From NCBI GenBank assembly GCA_016931715.1, contig JAFGEF010000125.1, positions 1 through 41,904 of the forward strand: DNA of 41,904 nt, written 5' to 3'. Position numbers and translations under genes: made by a program. The notes below the pieces were generated by a model. It was not told the DNA's origin. It saw nothing but the letters and a program-made list of their open reading frames with translations, and did no database searches. Each line of letters starts with the position of its first letter. The stretch's first letter is position 1. Source of the DNA: Sedimentisphaerales bacterium. Lineage in GTDB: Bacteria > Planctomycetota > Phycisphaerae > Sedimentisphaerales > Anaerobacaceae. Shown piece after piece: positions 16,473 to 25,806 of this stretch.

Positions 16473-17420
16473 TTAAAACTCAGTCGCTGCAATTGTTACC
16501 GCATATTGACCCTCAGATTTCGCAGGCCAGCCGAATCCGAAGGTATGTCCTTCGGCTATCAGCTCGACCGGTTCATCAATCCGTTTATCAAGCATAATTA
16601 TGTCATCAACCTGCAGGTTCATCATATCTTCAAAACCAAGCTGGCTGCAGGCAAGCCGGACAGTAATACGAACAGGCGTAGAACCCAGGTGCTCGATAAT
16701 AACTTTCGAGAAATCCTGAGCAGATGATTCGTTTTGAGTATATGTATTTTTTCCTGTTACGATTTCCAGTTTGACACAGGGTATAAAAAAAGAAGCGTCT
16801 GACTTCATTTCAGAGCCGTTTCTTTTGACAGAAAAAGAAATTCTGCAAATTTCTTCAGCCTCTTTTAATTTAATCGGCAATTGCCCTGAAACAATATTGT
16901 TAGAGGGAATGGATTCTAATTTCGGATGCACAACCGAAAGAGTTTTTACAATAACCGATGCCAAATCGTATAAAAGCGATTGTTCGAGCTGTGATAATTC
17001 TCTCCCCTGCTCTTCATTTGATTCAGAATCGCCCAGAAGCTGTTTAACCCATAAAGAGGCAGTTTGTTCAGGAATTTCCAGTATGCCGAATTCCTTGCCC
17101 GGACCGGAACCGAAAGATAAATAATAATCTTTTCTCTGCTGAGCATTTGTTTCTGTCAAACACTCATCTGCGCAGCGCTGCGATGTCGATGTAATTTCCA
17201 CCTCAAATGGAGTTCGACAAAAGGCAGAGAATTTTTCAGTTAACGCCGCTGCAATATTTTGAACGAATATTTCAAGTTTATCGAGCTGGTCTTTTGAGAA
17301 ATAATGCGGCTCATTCCACTTCATTTCAGAGTATTCTACAGACGAATCATCCATCTGCGGCCTGGAACCTACCGCTTTAAGCAGTCGTTGTATATTTTCT
17401 TTAGTCATACCTGCGTTCAT
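16473..17420 (-). CDS. fliM: Flagellar motor switch protein FliM
   Basis: This 315-residue protein has the FliM order: a short N-terminal tail that normally binds phospho-CheY, a CheC-like middle domain (about 40-220), and a C-terminal SpoA domain (about 240-310) with L-Q-V-D-D-I-I-x-L and D-E-P-V-E-L motifs. The CheC-like region is weakly conserved and the tail lacks the usual L-S-Q-x-E-I-D-A-L-L motif (it reads L-L-K-A-V-G), so CheY binding may be altered. Its start overlaps the fliL stop by four bases. An internal ATG at 17408 is an alternative start. Confidence 0.92.
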   Translation of the reverse strand: MNAGMTKENIQRLLKAVGSRPQMDDSSVEYSEMKWNEPHYFSKDQLDKLEIFVQNIAAALTEKFSAFCRTPFEVEITSTSQRCADECLTETNAQQRKDYYLSFGSGPGKEFGILEIPEQTASLWVKQLLGDSESNEEQGRELSQLEQSLLYDLASVIVKTLSVVHPKLESIPSNNIVSGQLPIKLKEAEEICRISFSVKRNGSEMKSDASFFIPCVKLEIVTGKNTYTQNESSAQDFSKVIIEHLGSTPVRITVRLACSQLGFEDMMNLQVDDIIMLDKRIDEPVELIAEGHTFGFGWPAKSEGQYAVTIAATEF

Positions 17421-17992
17421 TGAATTGGAAATTCCCTTATCAGAACCTGTTTAATTTGTGGTTTTGAGTGCGGAAACAGCTCCTTATTGAAACCATCACA
17501 TATTTGAGATTGAATACTCTTGAGGTTTTTGTCGCCCTGAATATTTGAAATACTCAGACTGGAAAGAAAGATGTATAGCCAGTTCCTAAGAATAGGAGTT
17601 TTTTCATCGAGGAAAACCCTTGTTTCCTTTTCATTTGTCATGTTCATCTGAAGAGTCAATGATGCACTTACATATCGCGTGACACCCGGTTCATTCAGAT
17701 TTGCAACAACAGCCGGCTCCAAATCATAATACCAGAATTTATCTGATTCGCTCCCAAAATCAACTTTTTCTGTCTTGGTTTCTCCGTTATTTTCTCCTTC
17801 ATCTGCGGGATTGCTTTCTCCGGTACCGGCAAGAATTTTGCCGAGACCAAAACCAGCTCCTCCGCATAATCCGACAACAACAATCATAATAATCAAAGGC
17901 AGTAAACGTCCAATCAGGGATTTCTTCTTTTTCCCGTCTTCTTTACCATCCTTTGTTTCCTGCTTTTGTTTTTTATCTTCTGCGTCTGCCAT
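17417..17992 (-). CDS. fliL: Flagellar basal body-associated protein FliL
   Basis: This 191-residue protein has a lysine-rich cytoplasmic N-terminus, one membrane helix at about 30-52 with glycine-rich end, an acidic linker, and the periplasmic FliL domain (about 80-191) beginning near Y-Y-D-L-E-P-A-V-V-A-N-L. FliL surrounds the stators and stabilises them under load. GAGG is placed well before ATG 17992. It overlaps fliM by four bases, the common fliL-fliM-fliN order. Confidence 0.93.
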   Translation of the reverse strand: MADAEDKKQKQETKDGKEDGKKKKSLIGRLLPLIIMIVVVGLCGGAGFGLGKILAGTGESNPADEGENNGETKTEKVDFGSESDKFWYYDLEPAVVANLNEPGVTRYVSASLTLQMNMTNEKETRVFLDEKTPILRNWLYIFLSSLSISNIQGDKNLKSIQSQICDGFNKELFPHSKPQIKQVLIREFPIQ

Positions 17993-18024
17993 TTTTACCT
18001 CATAAATATATCAACTCGCGGTTA

Positions 18025-19539
18025 TTATACTGCCTGTAAGCATCCCTCTTTACGGTATCGATGAATTCTCTCTCGCAGCGTACGATCGCTTATTCCCAGA
18101 ACTTTGGCCGCTTTTGTCTGGTTTCCGCCTGTCTGACGCAGAGTCTCCATAATTGCCCTTCGTTCCACCTGTTCGAGAGGAAGCCCGCCCAAACTCGAAT
18201 CATCATCCAGACCTTCTTCACTGAACGGGTCATCTGTATATAACATATTATTAATACTTCCTTTCTGCGTAACAGGTTGCATCTCATCGAAAAGCCATGA
18301 AACATCAGCCAGGGAGAGAACCGGCCCCATGCCCAAAATAAGACAAGTGCGCACAACATTGCGCAACTGCCTGATATTGCCGGGCCAGTGATAATTGGCG
18401 AATATTTCCATCATTGCAGGATCAAGCTCAGTAATTCTGCGGTTTACCTCGCGGCAATACAAATTAATGAAATACCACACAAGATCAGGCAAATCATCAA
18501 GACGCTCGCGCAGGGGACACAGTGACAGCCTGACCGCACTAAGACGATAATAAAGGTCCTGGCGAAAACGTCCCTTATTGACTTCCTGCAGCAAATCCCT
18601 GTTCGTCGTGCTTATTATGCGAACATCAACCCTGATGCTTTCATTTCCGCCAACCCTTTCAAAATCCTGCTGTTCAAGCACGCGCAGGAGTTTTGCCTGA
18701 AACGTTATGGGCGTTTCGGTGATTTCATCAAGCAATAACGTACCTCCGTGAGCCATCTCAAAACGTCCTATACGCTGTGTATATGCGCCTGTAAATGCGC
18801 CTTTTTCATGACCGAACAGCTCGCTTTCAAGGAGTGAATCACTTAGCGCTGCACAGTTAATCCTGATATATGAGCGCTGCGACCTTCTGCTGTGATGATG
18901 TATAAGATAAGCCATTACTTCTTTACCAGTCCCGCTTTCGCCGCTAAGCAATATCGGAGCCGATGTAGGAGCAACCTTCTTCGCCAAATCTACTGTGCGA
19001 TACAGTTTCGGGCTTCTGCCTACAATCTGATACAGGCAGCGAGGTCCTTCGCGCGAAGAAGCTATTGTCGAATAACTGTGATTGGGAATAAAAGTATCCA
19101 GAAGATTTTCGATTTTTTTGCGTTCTGCGGGTTTTAATAAAAATTCGCAGCATCCTCTGCGAATCGACTCGACCGCCAGTTCGACTACAGCATTCTGATT
19201 ATCTATATTTTTCGAGCCTGCCGTCATAATAATCGGCAGTTCAGGCAGGTTTTCTCTTAGTTTCCCAACTAATTCGAGACCATCCTTAAAACGTCCATGA
19301 ATATTTTCACGGCAGGAGAAACTGTCACTTACAAATACAAGACCGCAATTGTTTTTACTGATGAAATTCAGGGCGTTCTCCCGATCACCCGCAAGATGTC
19401 CACGTATTCCCTTGCGAGCGAGAATCTCAAGAATTAACCTGTCAAATTCCGGATCAGTATCCGCAATCAGGACATTAATCACATCTTCATTTGTTTCTGT
19501 ATTACCTGTTTGTCGCTGTTCCAGTTTCTGCATATTCAT
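18025..19539 (-). CDS. NtrC-family sigma-54 activator in the flagellar operon (FlrC-like role)
   Basis: The protein is 504 residues from ATG 19539; a TTG three codons earlier is less likely. The receiver at about 20-145 has D72 as the likely phospho-acceptor and a conserved lysine at 136. The AAA+ domain has Walker A G-E-S-G-T-G-K-E at about 200-207, G-A-F-T-G-A at 247-252 and L-L-D-E. A Fis-type helix-turn-helix (T-K-A-A-K-V-L-G-I-S-D-R) closes the protein. It lies between the TPR genes and fliL in an operon with a sigma-54 promoter, so it may activate middle flagellar genes, as FlrC/FlgR do, or its own operon. No partner kinase is in the window. Confidence 0.9.
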   Translation of the reverse strand: MNMQKLEQRQTGNTETNEDVINVLIADTDPEFDRLILEILARKGIRGHLAGDRENALNFISKNNCGLVFVSDSFSCRENIHGRFKDGLELVGKLRENLPELPIIMTAGSKNIDNQNAVVELAVESIRRGCCEFLLKPAERKKIENLLDTFIPNHSYSTIASSREGPRCLYQIVGRSPKLYRTVDLAKKVAPTSAPILLSGESGTGKEVMAYLIHHHSRRSQRSYIRINCAALSDSLLESELFGHEKGAFTGAYTQRIGRFEMAHGGTLLLDEITETPITFQAKLLRVLEQQDFERVGGNESIRVDVRIISTTNRDLLQEVNKGRFRQDLYYRLSAVRLSLCPLRERLDDLPDLVWYFINLYCREVNRRITELDPAMMEIFANYHWPGNIRQLRNVVRTCLILGMGPVLSLADVSWLFDEMQPVTQKGSINNMLYTDDPFSEEGLDDDSSLGGLPLEQVERRAIMETLRQTGGNQTKAAKVLGISDRTLRERIHRYRKEGCLQAV

Positions 19540-19570
19540 CTTCTTCAATTAGAAATTAAATAATGTGCTT

Positions 19571-20398
19571 TTAACGTTTATACTTATCCAATAACTCATC
19601 CGGTTTGTCTTTTGTGTACCATGTAATTATATTGCTGTGAACTCTTGCATAATCCGCCCAGGGCGAATTAGGAAACTCTGTAATCAGTTTTCTGTACATA
19701 TCAGAGGCGGCAAGCATATCAATGGTTTGCAGGCTGTTGGCGGTTTGAAACAGAAGCCATGCCCTGTCTTCGGAAGCCGATATATCGTCCGGCTGCTTCC
19801 TTCTGAGCGCTTCCTTATAAAACGCCGCTGCCTCACCGATATTGCTGCTTAAATACAATGTATTTCCAATTTCATACGGATTGTCAACTTCCTCGGGTTT
19901 TTCTGCCATTTTTTTCAGCTTTTGAATTGTCTGCTCTGTTATCAATTCATACTTCACAATATCGCTTCTGTCATTCTTCACAATCGACTTTGTCTCTTCA
20001 TTTTGAGATGCCGGTTTTGGATGCTCGTTCGATAATACAGTTTCATTAATCTCTTCCGGTTCGTAAGTCAACTGCGGCAATGACAATTCAATCGAATTTA
20101 TTTGTTCTATCAGTGACTGAAGCTCATCTTTTTGTATCTGCTCCTGTTCTTCTTCAGCGGGAGTAATGTTTGTTCGCCAGAGCGTTTGTTTGACATTGTC
20201 ATATATAATTACCGATTTTCCCCGCTCGTTCTGATTTATATCATAATCGACCATGTCATTCGAATCAGCATACGCCGCACCTTTCATAAAACTTAACTGC
20301 TCAAAAGGCAGAAGCATAAGACAAAATGCGAGAATGAAAATAGAATGTGATATGTGAAATTTTCGATTCTTTGAATTATTCCTGTTTTTTTCTATCAT
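19571..20398 (-). CDS. Secreted TPR protein of the flagellar operon
   Basis: This 275-residue protein has a basic N-terminus and a hydrophobic helix at about 17-45 (signal peptide or anchor). A glutamate-rich middle contains a probable coiled coil, and the C-terminal 110 residues form TPR-like repeats (N-P-Y-E-I-G-N-T-L-Y-L-S-S-N-I-G-E-A-A-x-F-Y-K-E-A-L and A-A-S-D-M-Y-R-K-L-I-T-E-F-P-N). It resembles YbgF/CpoB-style periplasmic scaffolds. It follows the larger TPR protein after 13 bases, and the pair may work together in the envelope around the basal body. AAGGA lies upstream of the ATG. Confidence 0.65.
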   Translation of the reverse strand: MIEKNRNNSKNRKFHISHSIFILAFCLMLLPFEQLSFMKGAAYADSNDMVDYDINQNERGKSVIIYDNVKQTLWRTNITPAEEEQEQIQKDELQSLIEQINSIELSLPQLTYEPEEINETVLSNEHPKPASQNEETKSIVKNDRSDIVKYELITEQTIQKLKKMAEKPEEVDNPYEIGNTLYLSSNIGEAAAFYKEALRRKQPDDISASEDRAWLLFQTANSLQTIDMLAASDMYRKLITEFPNSPWADYARVHSNIITWYTKDKPDELLDKYKR

Positions 20399-20411
20399 AA
20401 TATTTTCCTTT

Positions 20412-22955
20412 TTATTCCTGAACAGAGAGAACCAGTGCCGCTTCTTCGAATTTCTTTTCCTGATTAAGAGCCTGCGCCAGTATTTTCGTTACATCACTTT
20501 TTAAACTGCCGGAAATATTAGAATCCAAAAGTTGTCTGCAAATAGAAATCACCTGTGAGCTGTGACCAAGCTCCAGGCATACCTCTGCCATTTTTTTTGC
20601 GGCTTTTTGTGCCATCTCTCCAGGCTCTGCTACTCGCAATACTTCACTTAAATAACTGCGTCCCATTTCCAGGTCATTATTAGCAAGGTAACAATTCGCC
20701 AGCTCAAGCGAGATTTCCGCATTCAATTGTCTCTCGGTAACAAAATCAGACCTGTCTTTCAGCAGGTCGATTGCCGTATCTAATAGGCCCAGATTACGGT
20801 ATATCGTGCTTTTCTGAATCAGCATTTCAACAAATTGCTGCTGTGACAGGGAAATTGAACGCGTATTCTCCAGTGCATCGAGCGCCTTTATAAAGTCTTC
20901 CTTTTCGATATAACTCTGGACAAGAGCTTTCACGGCTTCAATATACTGTTCACGAGAGCTTTGCTCGGTTATCGCAAACTGGAAAGAATCGCAAGCCTGC
21001 TGATATTTTTTTAATTCAAAATATGTTTTTCCAAGAAGAAAATAAGCAGAATACAATTCGTCTTTATTCTTTCCCCCGGATATGCTTATATATCTGTTGA
21101 ACCATATTTCGGCATCTTCATATACCTGAGCCTGGTAAAAGCAATGTCCGGCTCCAAGAGCAGATTTAATTTTCGACTCTTGAGATAATTCGAAATTATA
21201 TACTCTGCAGAACAGTTGTGCTGCTTCCATATAGAGTCCGGCCTGTTTGGTAACGTCGGAAAGACGCAGGTAGGCGTCCCTGTATATCTGAGTGTCAGGG
21301 TATTGCTCTATTAACTGCTTCAAATCATCCCTGGCTCCCTGATAATCACGAATGTCGGCTTTCAGCCCGCTCGATTTCAGCAGTGCATACGGGGCAAGAG
21401 ATATTTGAGAAAAACGATTAGCCACCAGTTTATATTCTGCAATAGCTTCATTTTTCTGATCTGCAAGCGTATGTAAAAGACCCATTGCAAAATGAACATT
21501 CCCAAGTCTCTGGTCAGCGTGAAATGTGAGCATGAACTTCTGCCAAAGCGAAATCGCATGCTGGCTGAGAAGTTTTACCCTTTCATTCAGTGACAAATAA
21601 TTTGCCGGATCATATATCAAATATTTTTCTTCCTCGATTACATTCTGTTTTTCCGCTAAAAGCTCAGCGCACCCGGCAGCTATGAGCATAACCTGCTCAG
21701 AATCAGCAGAAGTAAGATGTAAGCTTACGGGTCGCTGACGAATGATGTACCCATCGGAATCAGAACCTGAACCAACCTCGAAAATCCATCTTATATCGAA
21801 ACCTGCGCTTGTAGCAAACTTTGATACGAATTCTTCGAGCGGCGATCCGAAACATGTAACAGACCAGCGGGGAAATACGCTCTGCTCTTCAAGCCGTTTT
21901 ATTTTGGGTGCAAGAAGACCTTTATATAACTGGTCGATACCTGATTCAAGAAACGTTTTAAGCTGCGTTTCATTCATATTTTCCATCGGATCAGAAAAAG
22001 AAGATGACTCGCTCCATAAAGCATCAGGCAGGTCTTCACCTGTATTGCTCAATGACATTATATAAAGTGTCAGGCATTGAGCAGCCATATAATAACAGTC
22101 GCATTCAAACGATATTTCCCAATCATCCTTAAAATCAACAGATTTGAGCAGAGCCAAAGCCTTATATGCCCTGGTTCTTGCCCTGAGATAACGCTTCTTC
22201 TGTATTTCAATAAAAGACAATCTGTAATTTGATATGATTCTTATAACAGGAGAGCGGCTTTCTGAAACCAGTGTCAGAAGATTATATGCCTGTTCGTACT
22301 CCTTGTTATTCTCCGAGCATAATGCCATTTCAAAATGAAGATAGTCTTTTAACAATTCTTCTTTTTCCGGAAGCGCCTGATATAGTTTCTCATAAACCTG
22401 GTAAGCTTTCCTGTATTCCTTCTGTAGATAAAAACCTTTCGCAACATCCAGTGATATTGGCTGCTCCGCAGAAAGCATGGATACTTCTTCTACTGCTTTG
22501 GGCGGCTCCTGCGGCAATTGCGAAACTATTGTTTCTGCTTTCGGCACAGGCGTGTCTGTTTGCCCCGCATTTGAAATGGCTGGTCCCTGAAATAATCCCA
22601 GTCTGTTTTTTATTATTACATAACCCATCATAGCTGCTACAGTAATTATTCCCGCTATTAGAATTCTTTGAATCCATGAAATAGTTTTACTTCGAGATTT
22701 CTTTACTTTCGACTTCCGGCCTAAAAGCAGTTCTGTATCTTCAGGAACTTCCATGGATTCCGACAAGAGTTTGTAAAAATCCTCATTCCCTGCGAAAATT
22801 TCATGTTCGGAAATTTCTTCAACCGGCTTTTCTTCAGATACGAAAAACTCCTTTTCCTGCTTTTCCTCCTGTTTCTGACGGTCTTTCTTTTTGCGTTTCG
22901 AGGGCGCTTTCTTCTCCTGCTTACCTTTATTTTCGTTTTTTTCTTCCGGCGCCAT
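20412..22955 (-). CDS. Large membrane-anchored TPR protein, first gene of the flagellar operon
   Basis: This 847-residue protein starts with about 90 strongly charged cytoplasmic residues (lysine/glutamate runs), then one membrane helix at about 95-116, then a periplasmic region built of many TPR units, clearest from about 480 onward (for example the Y-K-L-V-A-N-R-F and A-E-I-W-F-N-R-Y-I segments). As the promoter-proximal gene of a sigma-54 flagellar operon, it may scaffold motor or basal-body parts across a wide periplasm. No catalytic motif is seen. The combination of cytoplasmic tail, anchor and long TPR domain is not part of the standard flagellar gene set. Confidence 0.7.
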   Translation of the reverse strand: MAPEEKNENKGKQEKKAPSKRKKKDRQKQEEKQEKEFFVSEEKPVEEISEHEIFAGNEDFYKLLSESMEVPEDTELLLGRKSKVKKSRSKTISWIQRILIAGIITVAAMMGYVIIKNRLGLFQGPAISNAGQTDTPVPKAETIVSQLPQEPPKAVEEVSMLSAEQPISLDVAKGFYLQKEYRKAYQVYEKLYQALPEKEELLKDYLHFEMALCSENNKEYEQAYNLLTLVSESRSPVIRIISNYRLSFIEIQKKRYLRARTRAYKALALLKSVDFKDDWEISFECDCYYMAAQCLTLYIMSLSNTGEDLPDALWSESSSFSDPMENMNETQLKTFLESGIDQLYKGLLAPKIKRLEEQSVFPRWSVTCFGSPLEEFVSKFATSAGFDIRWIFEVGSGSDSDGYIIRQRPVSLHLTSADSEQVMLIAAGCAELLAEKQNVIEEEKYLIYDPANYLSLNERVKLLSQHAISLWQKFMLTFHADQRLGNVHFAMGLLHTLADQKNEAIAEYKLVANRFSQISLAPYALLKSSGLKADIRDYQGARDDLKQLIEQYPDTQIYRDAYLRLSDVTKQAGLYMEAAQLFCRVYNFELSQESKIKSALGAGHCFYQAQVYEDAEIWFNRYISISGGKNKDELYSAYFLLGKTYFELKKYQQACDSFQFAITEQSSREQYIEAVKALVQSYIEKEDFIKALDALENTRSISLSQQQFVEMLIQKSTIYRNLGLLDTAIDLLKDRSDFVTERQLNAEISLELANCYLANNDLEMGRSYLSEVLRVAEPGEMAQKAAKKMAEVCLELGHSSQVISICRQLLDSNISGSLKSDVTKILAQALNQEKKFEEAALVLSVQE

Positions 22956-23063
22956 AGCTGAAAATCCGCCTCAATTATATATTTCTCAAGACGGAGCTTA
23001 TTCTCACAAACTGCATTGTTCTTTATTTAAAATATGTTTATACAAATACATGCAGTCATTTAC

Positions 23064-23079
23064 TGCAATATTTGTGCCA
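23064..23079 (-). promoter_or_regulatory. Sigma-54 promoter of the flagellar operon
   Basis: Read on the minus strand the site is TGGCACAAATATTGCA, an exact match to the -24/-12 consensus with GG and GC ten bases apart. Transcription should start near 23053, giving a leader of about 100 bases before the TPR gene at 22955. It explains how the 14 closely spaced minus-strand genes are switched on. Confidence 0.88.
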
Positions 23080-23219
23080 CAAATATTATTAATTATCGAA
23101 GCATATAATTACAGGATATATAAGTACTTATAGAAGATATGAGTAAAAAATGATAACTGAGATTGATAAGATGTCTGATTTCTATACGTATCGGGCGATT
23201 TTCGTACAAAAAGAGATGA

Positions 23220-24659
23220 TTAGGCAGAAGCAAGAGCAATTTCGTTATTGTCTAACTCTTCCTCTTCCGTGAATTGGGCTTTTCCGATGTTATACTGTTT
23301 TACTTTTGCGTAAAGTGTAGCCCGTGTTATACCAAGCAGCGCTGCTGTTCGTGTTTTCTGCCAGCCTGTTTCCTGAAGTGCACGGGAAATCAATTCGCGT
23401 TCCGCTTTTTCAAGCGAGAAATCTTCAATCTGCTTCGTTTTTTGTCTGTCTGAAATTTCGATGCACTCCATCGGATCGAAAATTATCCCGCTAAGACCGA
23501 TTTTGTCTGTCGTCTCCCTCATAATCGCTCTTTCAATTACATTGCGCAGCTCACGAACGTTTCCGGGCCAGTTATGTTTTTCCAGCGCCTCAATGGCTAA
23601 TTTTGTCAATGATGTTACTTTATTTGTCTTTTCCGGACTGATATTCGATGTTTTAAGAAAATATTCCGCGATTAATGATATATCTTCTTTCCGGTCAGGC
23701 GACCTTAAGGGAGCGATTACAATCGGGCTGATATTAAGTCTATAGTAAAGGTCACGTCTGAAACGATTGTTATTCACTTCATCCAGAAGATTACGGTTAC
23801 TTGATGCCGCTATTGTTGCTTTACAGGCAATATTTTTTGTCCCGCCGACTTTCCTGAACTCTTTTGCTTCGAGCACCCTTAATAATTTAGCCTGAAGCTC
23901 CATCGGCATTTCGCTTATTTCATCGAGCAATATTGTCCCTGCATTGGCAATTTCGAGCAATCCTTCCTTGTCCCTGTCTGCACCTGTAAACGATCCCTTT
24001 ACATGGCCGAATAATTCGCTTTCGAGAAGATTCGCCGTAAGAGCCGCGCAATTCACAGCTACGAACTCTTCATTCGGATGCCTGATATTATGTATCGCTT
24101 TTGCAACCAGCTCTTTTCCGGTTCCGGTCTCTCCGAGTATTAAAATAGGATTACAGCGACTCGCAGAAACCAGCTTTATCATCTTTATCGTATTTAATAT
24201 CGATACGCTTTTACCGACCATACCAACGGAACCAGCAAGCTCATCAGCGAAAAAACGGCTTGCGTCCTGCCCGGTGACACAACCCATTATTTTTTCGGAT
24301 TCAGCCTCAGTATGACTATTGATTTCGTTCACAATGTTCTTCATTTTTTCGCTGTCGCCTGTTCCGGCCAGACAACTAAATGCTCCCATTGCATGATATT
24401 TATCAAAATTTTCCTGATTCCTCTCTTCTGCGATAATGACAACCGGAACATTGTTTTTATTTGTTCCAATCGTCTGAAAAAATTCGCTTACTCCGTCAGA
24501 ATTGATATTCGAATCGAAAAGAACAAGTTCAGGTTCGTTCTTTTTAAGAATATTTAACGCTTCCAAAATATCATCGGCGCCGTATATTTCCCGTCCATAA
24601 TCCTTTGCAAAATTATGTACCTGCCTGTCCCTGCTGATTGTTAATATCCGTTGTAAAAT
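23220..24659 (-). CDS. Sigma-54 activator with degenerate receiver (candidate flagellar master regulator)
   Basis: This is a 479-residue NtrC-family protein if started at the ATT codon 24659-24657. The first candidate in the usual start set, TTG at 24566, would remove the first receiver strand. From ATT the product begins with a typical receiver strand, and GAGG lies five bases upstream. The receiver keeps D49 but has only one of the two acidic residues and lacks the conserved lysine (L-A-G-T-G where T-K-P is usual), so phosphorylation control is doubtful. The AAA+ domain has Walker A at about 176-183 and a slightly altered loop G-S-F-T-G-A at 222-227. A Fis-type helix-turn-helix follows. Its place upstream of the sigma-54 flagellar operon and its weak receiver recall FleQ/FlrA. 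Confidence 0.8.
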   Translation of the reverse strand: MLQRILTISRDRQVHNFAKDYGREIYGADDILEALNILKKNEPELVLFDSNINSDGVSEFFQTIGTNKNNVPVVIIAEERNQENFDKYHAMGAFSCLAGTGDSEKMKNIVNEINSHTEAESEKIMGCVTGQDASRFFADELAGSVGMVGKSVSILNTIKMIKLVSASRCNPILILGETGTGKELVAKAIHNIRHPNEEFVAVNCAALTANLLESELFGHVKGSFTGADRDKEGLLEIANAGTILLDEISEMPMELQAKLLRVLEAKEFRKVGGTKNIACKATIAASSNRNLLDEVNNNRFRRDLYYRLNISPIVIAPLRSPDRKEDISLIAEYFLKTSNISPEKTNKVTSLTKLAIEALEKHNWPGNVRELRNVIERAIMRETTDKIGLSGIIFDPMECIEISDRQKTKQIEDFSLEKAERELISRALQETGWQKTRTAALLGITRATLYAKVKQYNIGKAQFTEEEELDNNEIALASA

Positions 24660-24674
24660 AGTGTCCTCACACCT

Positions 24675-24703
24675 ATATTTTATTGCTCTTATTCAATTGT
24701 CAA
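24675..24703 (-). promoter_or_regulatory. Sigma-70-type promoter of the degenerate-receiver regulator
   Basis: On the minus strand TTGACA (24698-24703) is followed after 17 bases by AAATAT (24675-24680), or after 18 by AATATA. The predicted start near 24667 leaves only about eight bases before the ATT start codon, which supports translation beginning there. Confidence 0.55.
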
Positions 24704-24957
24704 ATCATAAAATTTTATCATATTCTGTTGAACCTTAAATCGACCGGCGATACGAAACTTCTTTAATATTTTTATTGGAACAGCCCATAATGTCACTCTT
24801 TTTTTCCTTTTAAAATTATTCCGTTTTATTAAAATACTTTTTATGGGACATAAACAAATGTGAATGATATTTTATGCAGGATAATTATAGGACTGTAAAT
24901 TTAAAACCTGATACAAAACTGCTTTTATGGGACGTTATAATATATCTCAATATTTTT

Positions 24958-25225
24958 TTATTCAACAGTGATTTTTGCCGGGCCTATCGTAAAAACTGTG
25001 AATTCCTCGAATGGATTGTCACTCATAAAACTTATAACCGAATCAACGCTGGTTCTTTCTATAGAATCCTTTATTTCGTCAAGACTTCTGACCTTTCCAG
25101 GCATATAGAAGTCACTTGCTATAGAATTTACTATTATTTCCGGCGCACCGTGACGAGTGTTAATTCGTGTTATGATTTTACAGGTCTCTTTGTCTCCGAG
25201 AGAGATAAACCGGATAAAATTCTAT
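24958..25225 (-). pseudogene. Decayed C-terminal fragment of an M16 peptidase-like gene
   Basis: The minus strand here encodes a tail nearly collinear with the end of the intact M16-family gene at 25807. It shares S-L-D-E-I-K-D-x-I-E and D-N-P-F-E-E-F-T-V-F-T-I-G-P before a TAA stop at 24958. About 60 residues align well. Further upstream (about 25150-25225) similarity continues only with frame changes and a stop, then is lost. It is in the same orientation as the intact gene, 849 bases away, so a tandem duplication followed by decay or deletion is the simplest history. The remaining 24704-24957 spacer shows nothing recognisable. Confidence 0.8.
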
Positions 25226-25296
25226 TATTTTTTATTGCCCTAAATGAATATTAGTGGTAAAAGGATATAATAATTTGTTGGCTAAGCGAAAGGACA

Positions 25297-25584
25297 ATGG
25301 CTATGGTTAGGAATACTGTAATAACTATTTTGGTTGTATTTGCTGCTGTTATCATCACATTACTTTTCAGTGGAAGGCTGAAATGGATGACTAATGAAGA
25401 TCTTATTAGTAGAAACCCAGAAACAATTCTTCAAAAAGCAATTGAAATGCACAAACCTGAGATATTGAAAATTGGGGACCAGGATATCCTTCATGTCCCC
25501 ATAGGAAAGCTATCCGGCAAGAGTTGGGCAGTCAATCATGAGTTCTATATCTACGAGAACGGCTCACTCAAAAAGATCCTTTAA
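25297..25584 (+). CDS. Small membrane-anchored hypothetical protein
   Basis: This 95-residue protein has an N-terminal hydrophobic helix at about 6-26 (signal anchor) followed by an about 65-residue extracytoplasmic domain with no recognised family. AAGGA lies just before; ATG 25303 is an equally good start. It lies between the M16 tail fragment and the intact M16 gene, on the opposite strand to both, so it may have been inserted during the rearrangement that broke the duplicate. Confidence 0.5.
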   Translation: MAMVRNTVITILVVFAAVIITLLFSGRLKWMTNEDLISRNPETILQKAIEMHKPEILKIGDQDILHVPIGKLSGKSWAVNHEFYIYENGSLKKIL

Positions 25585-25806
25585 GAAACAGAATTGAAAG
25601 CGAACATGGAGCTTCAATAAAACTATAACAATAGGTTCCAAATCGACCTTGCTATCGCTCGGTGATTGGTCATCTTTGTTATATTAGATTTATGCCTGCA
25701 ACTTCTGATAGATTATTTACAATGCAGCCTGGTGCTCTTGCGATAGGATTAATTGCCGGATTTCATTTTAATTTTTTATGGAATGTAACATTGTCACTGT
25801 ATGTTT

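Noticed and set aside
24874..25254. Plus-strand frame of 126 codons
   Set aside because: It is antisense to the M16 pseudogene fragment, and its residues are explained by that coding memory.
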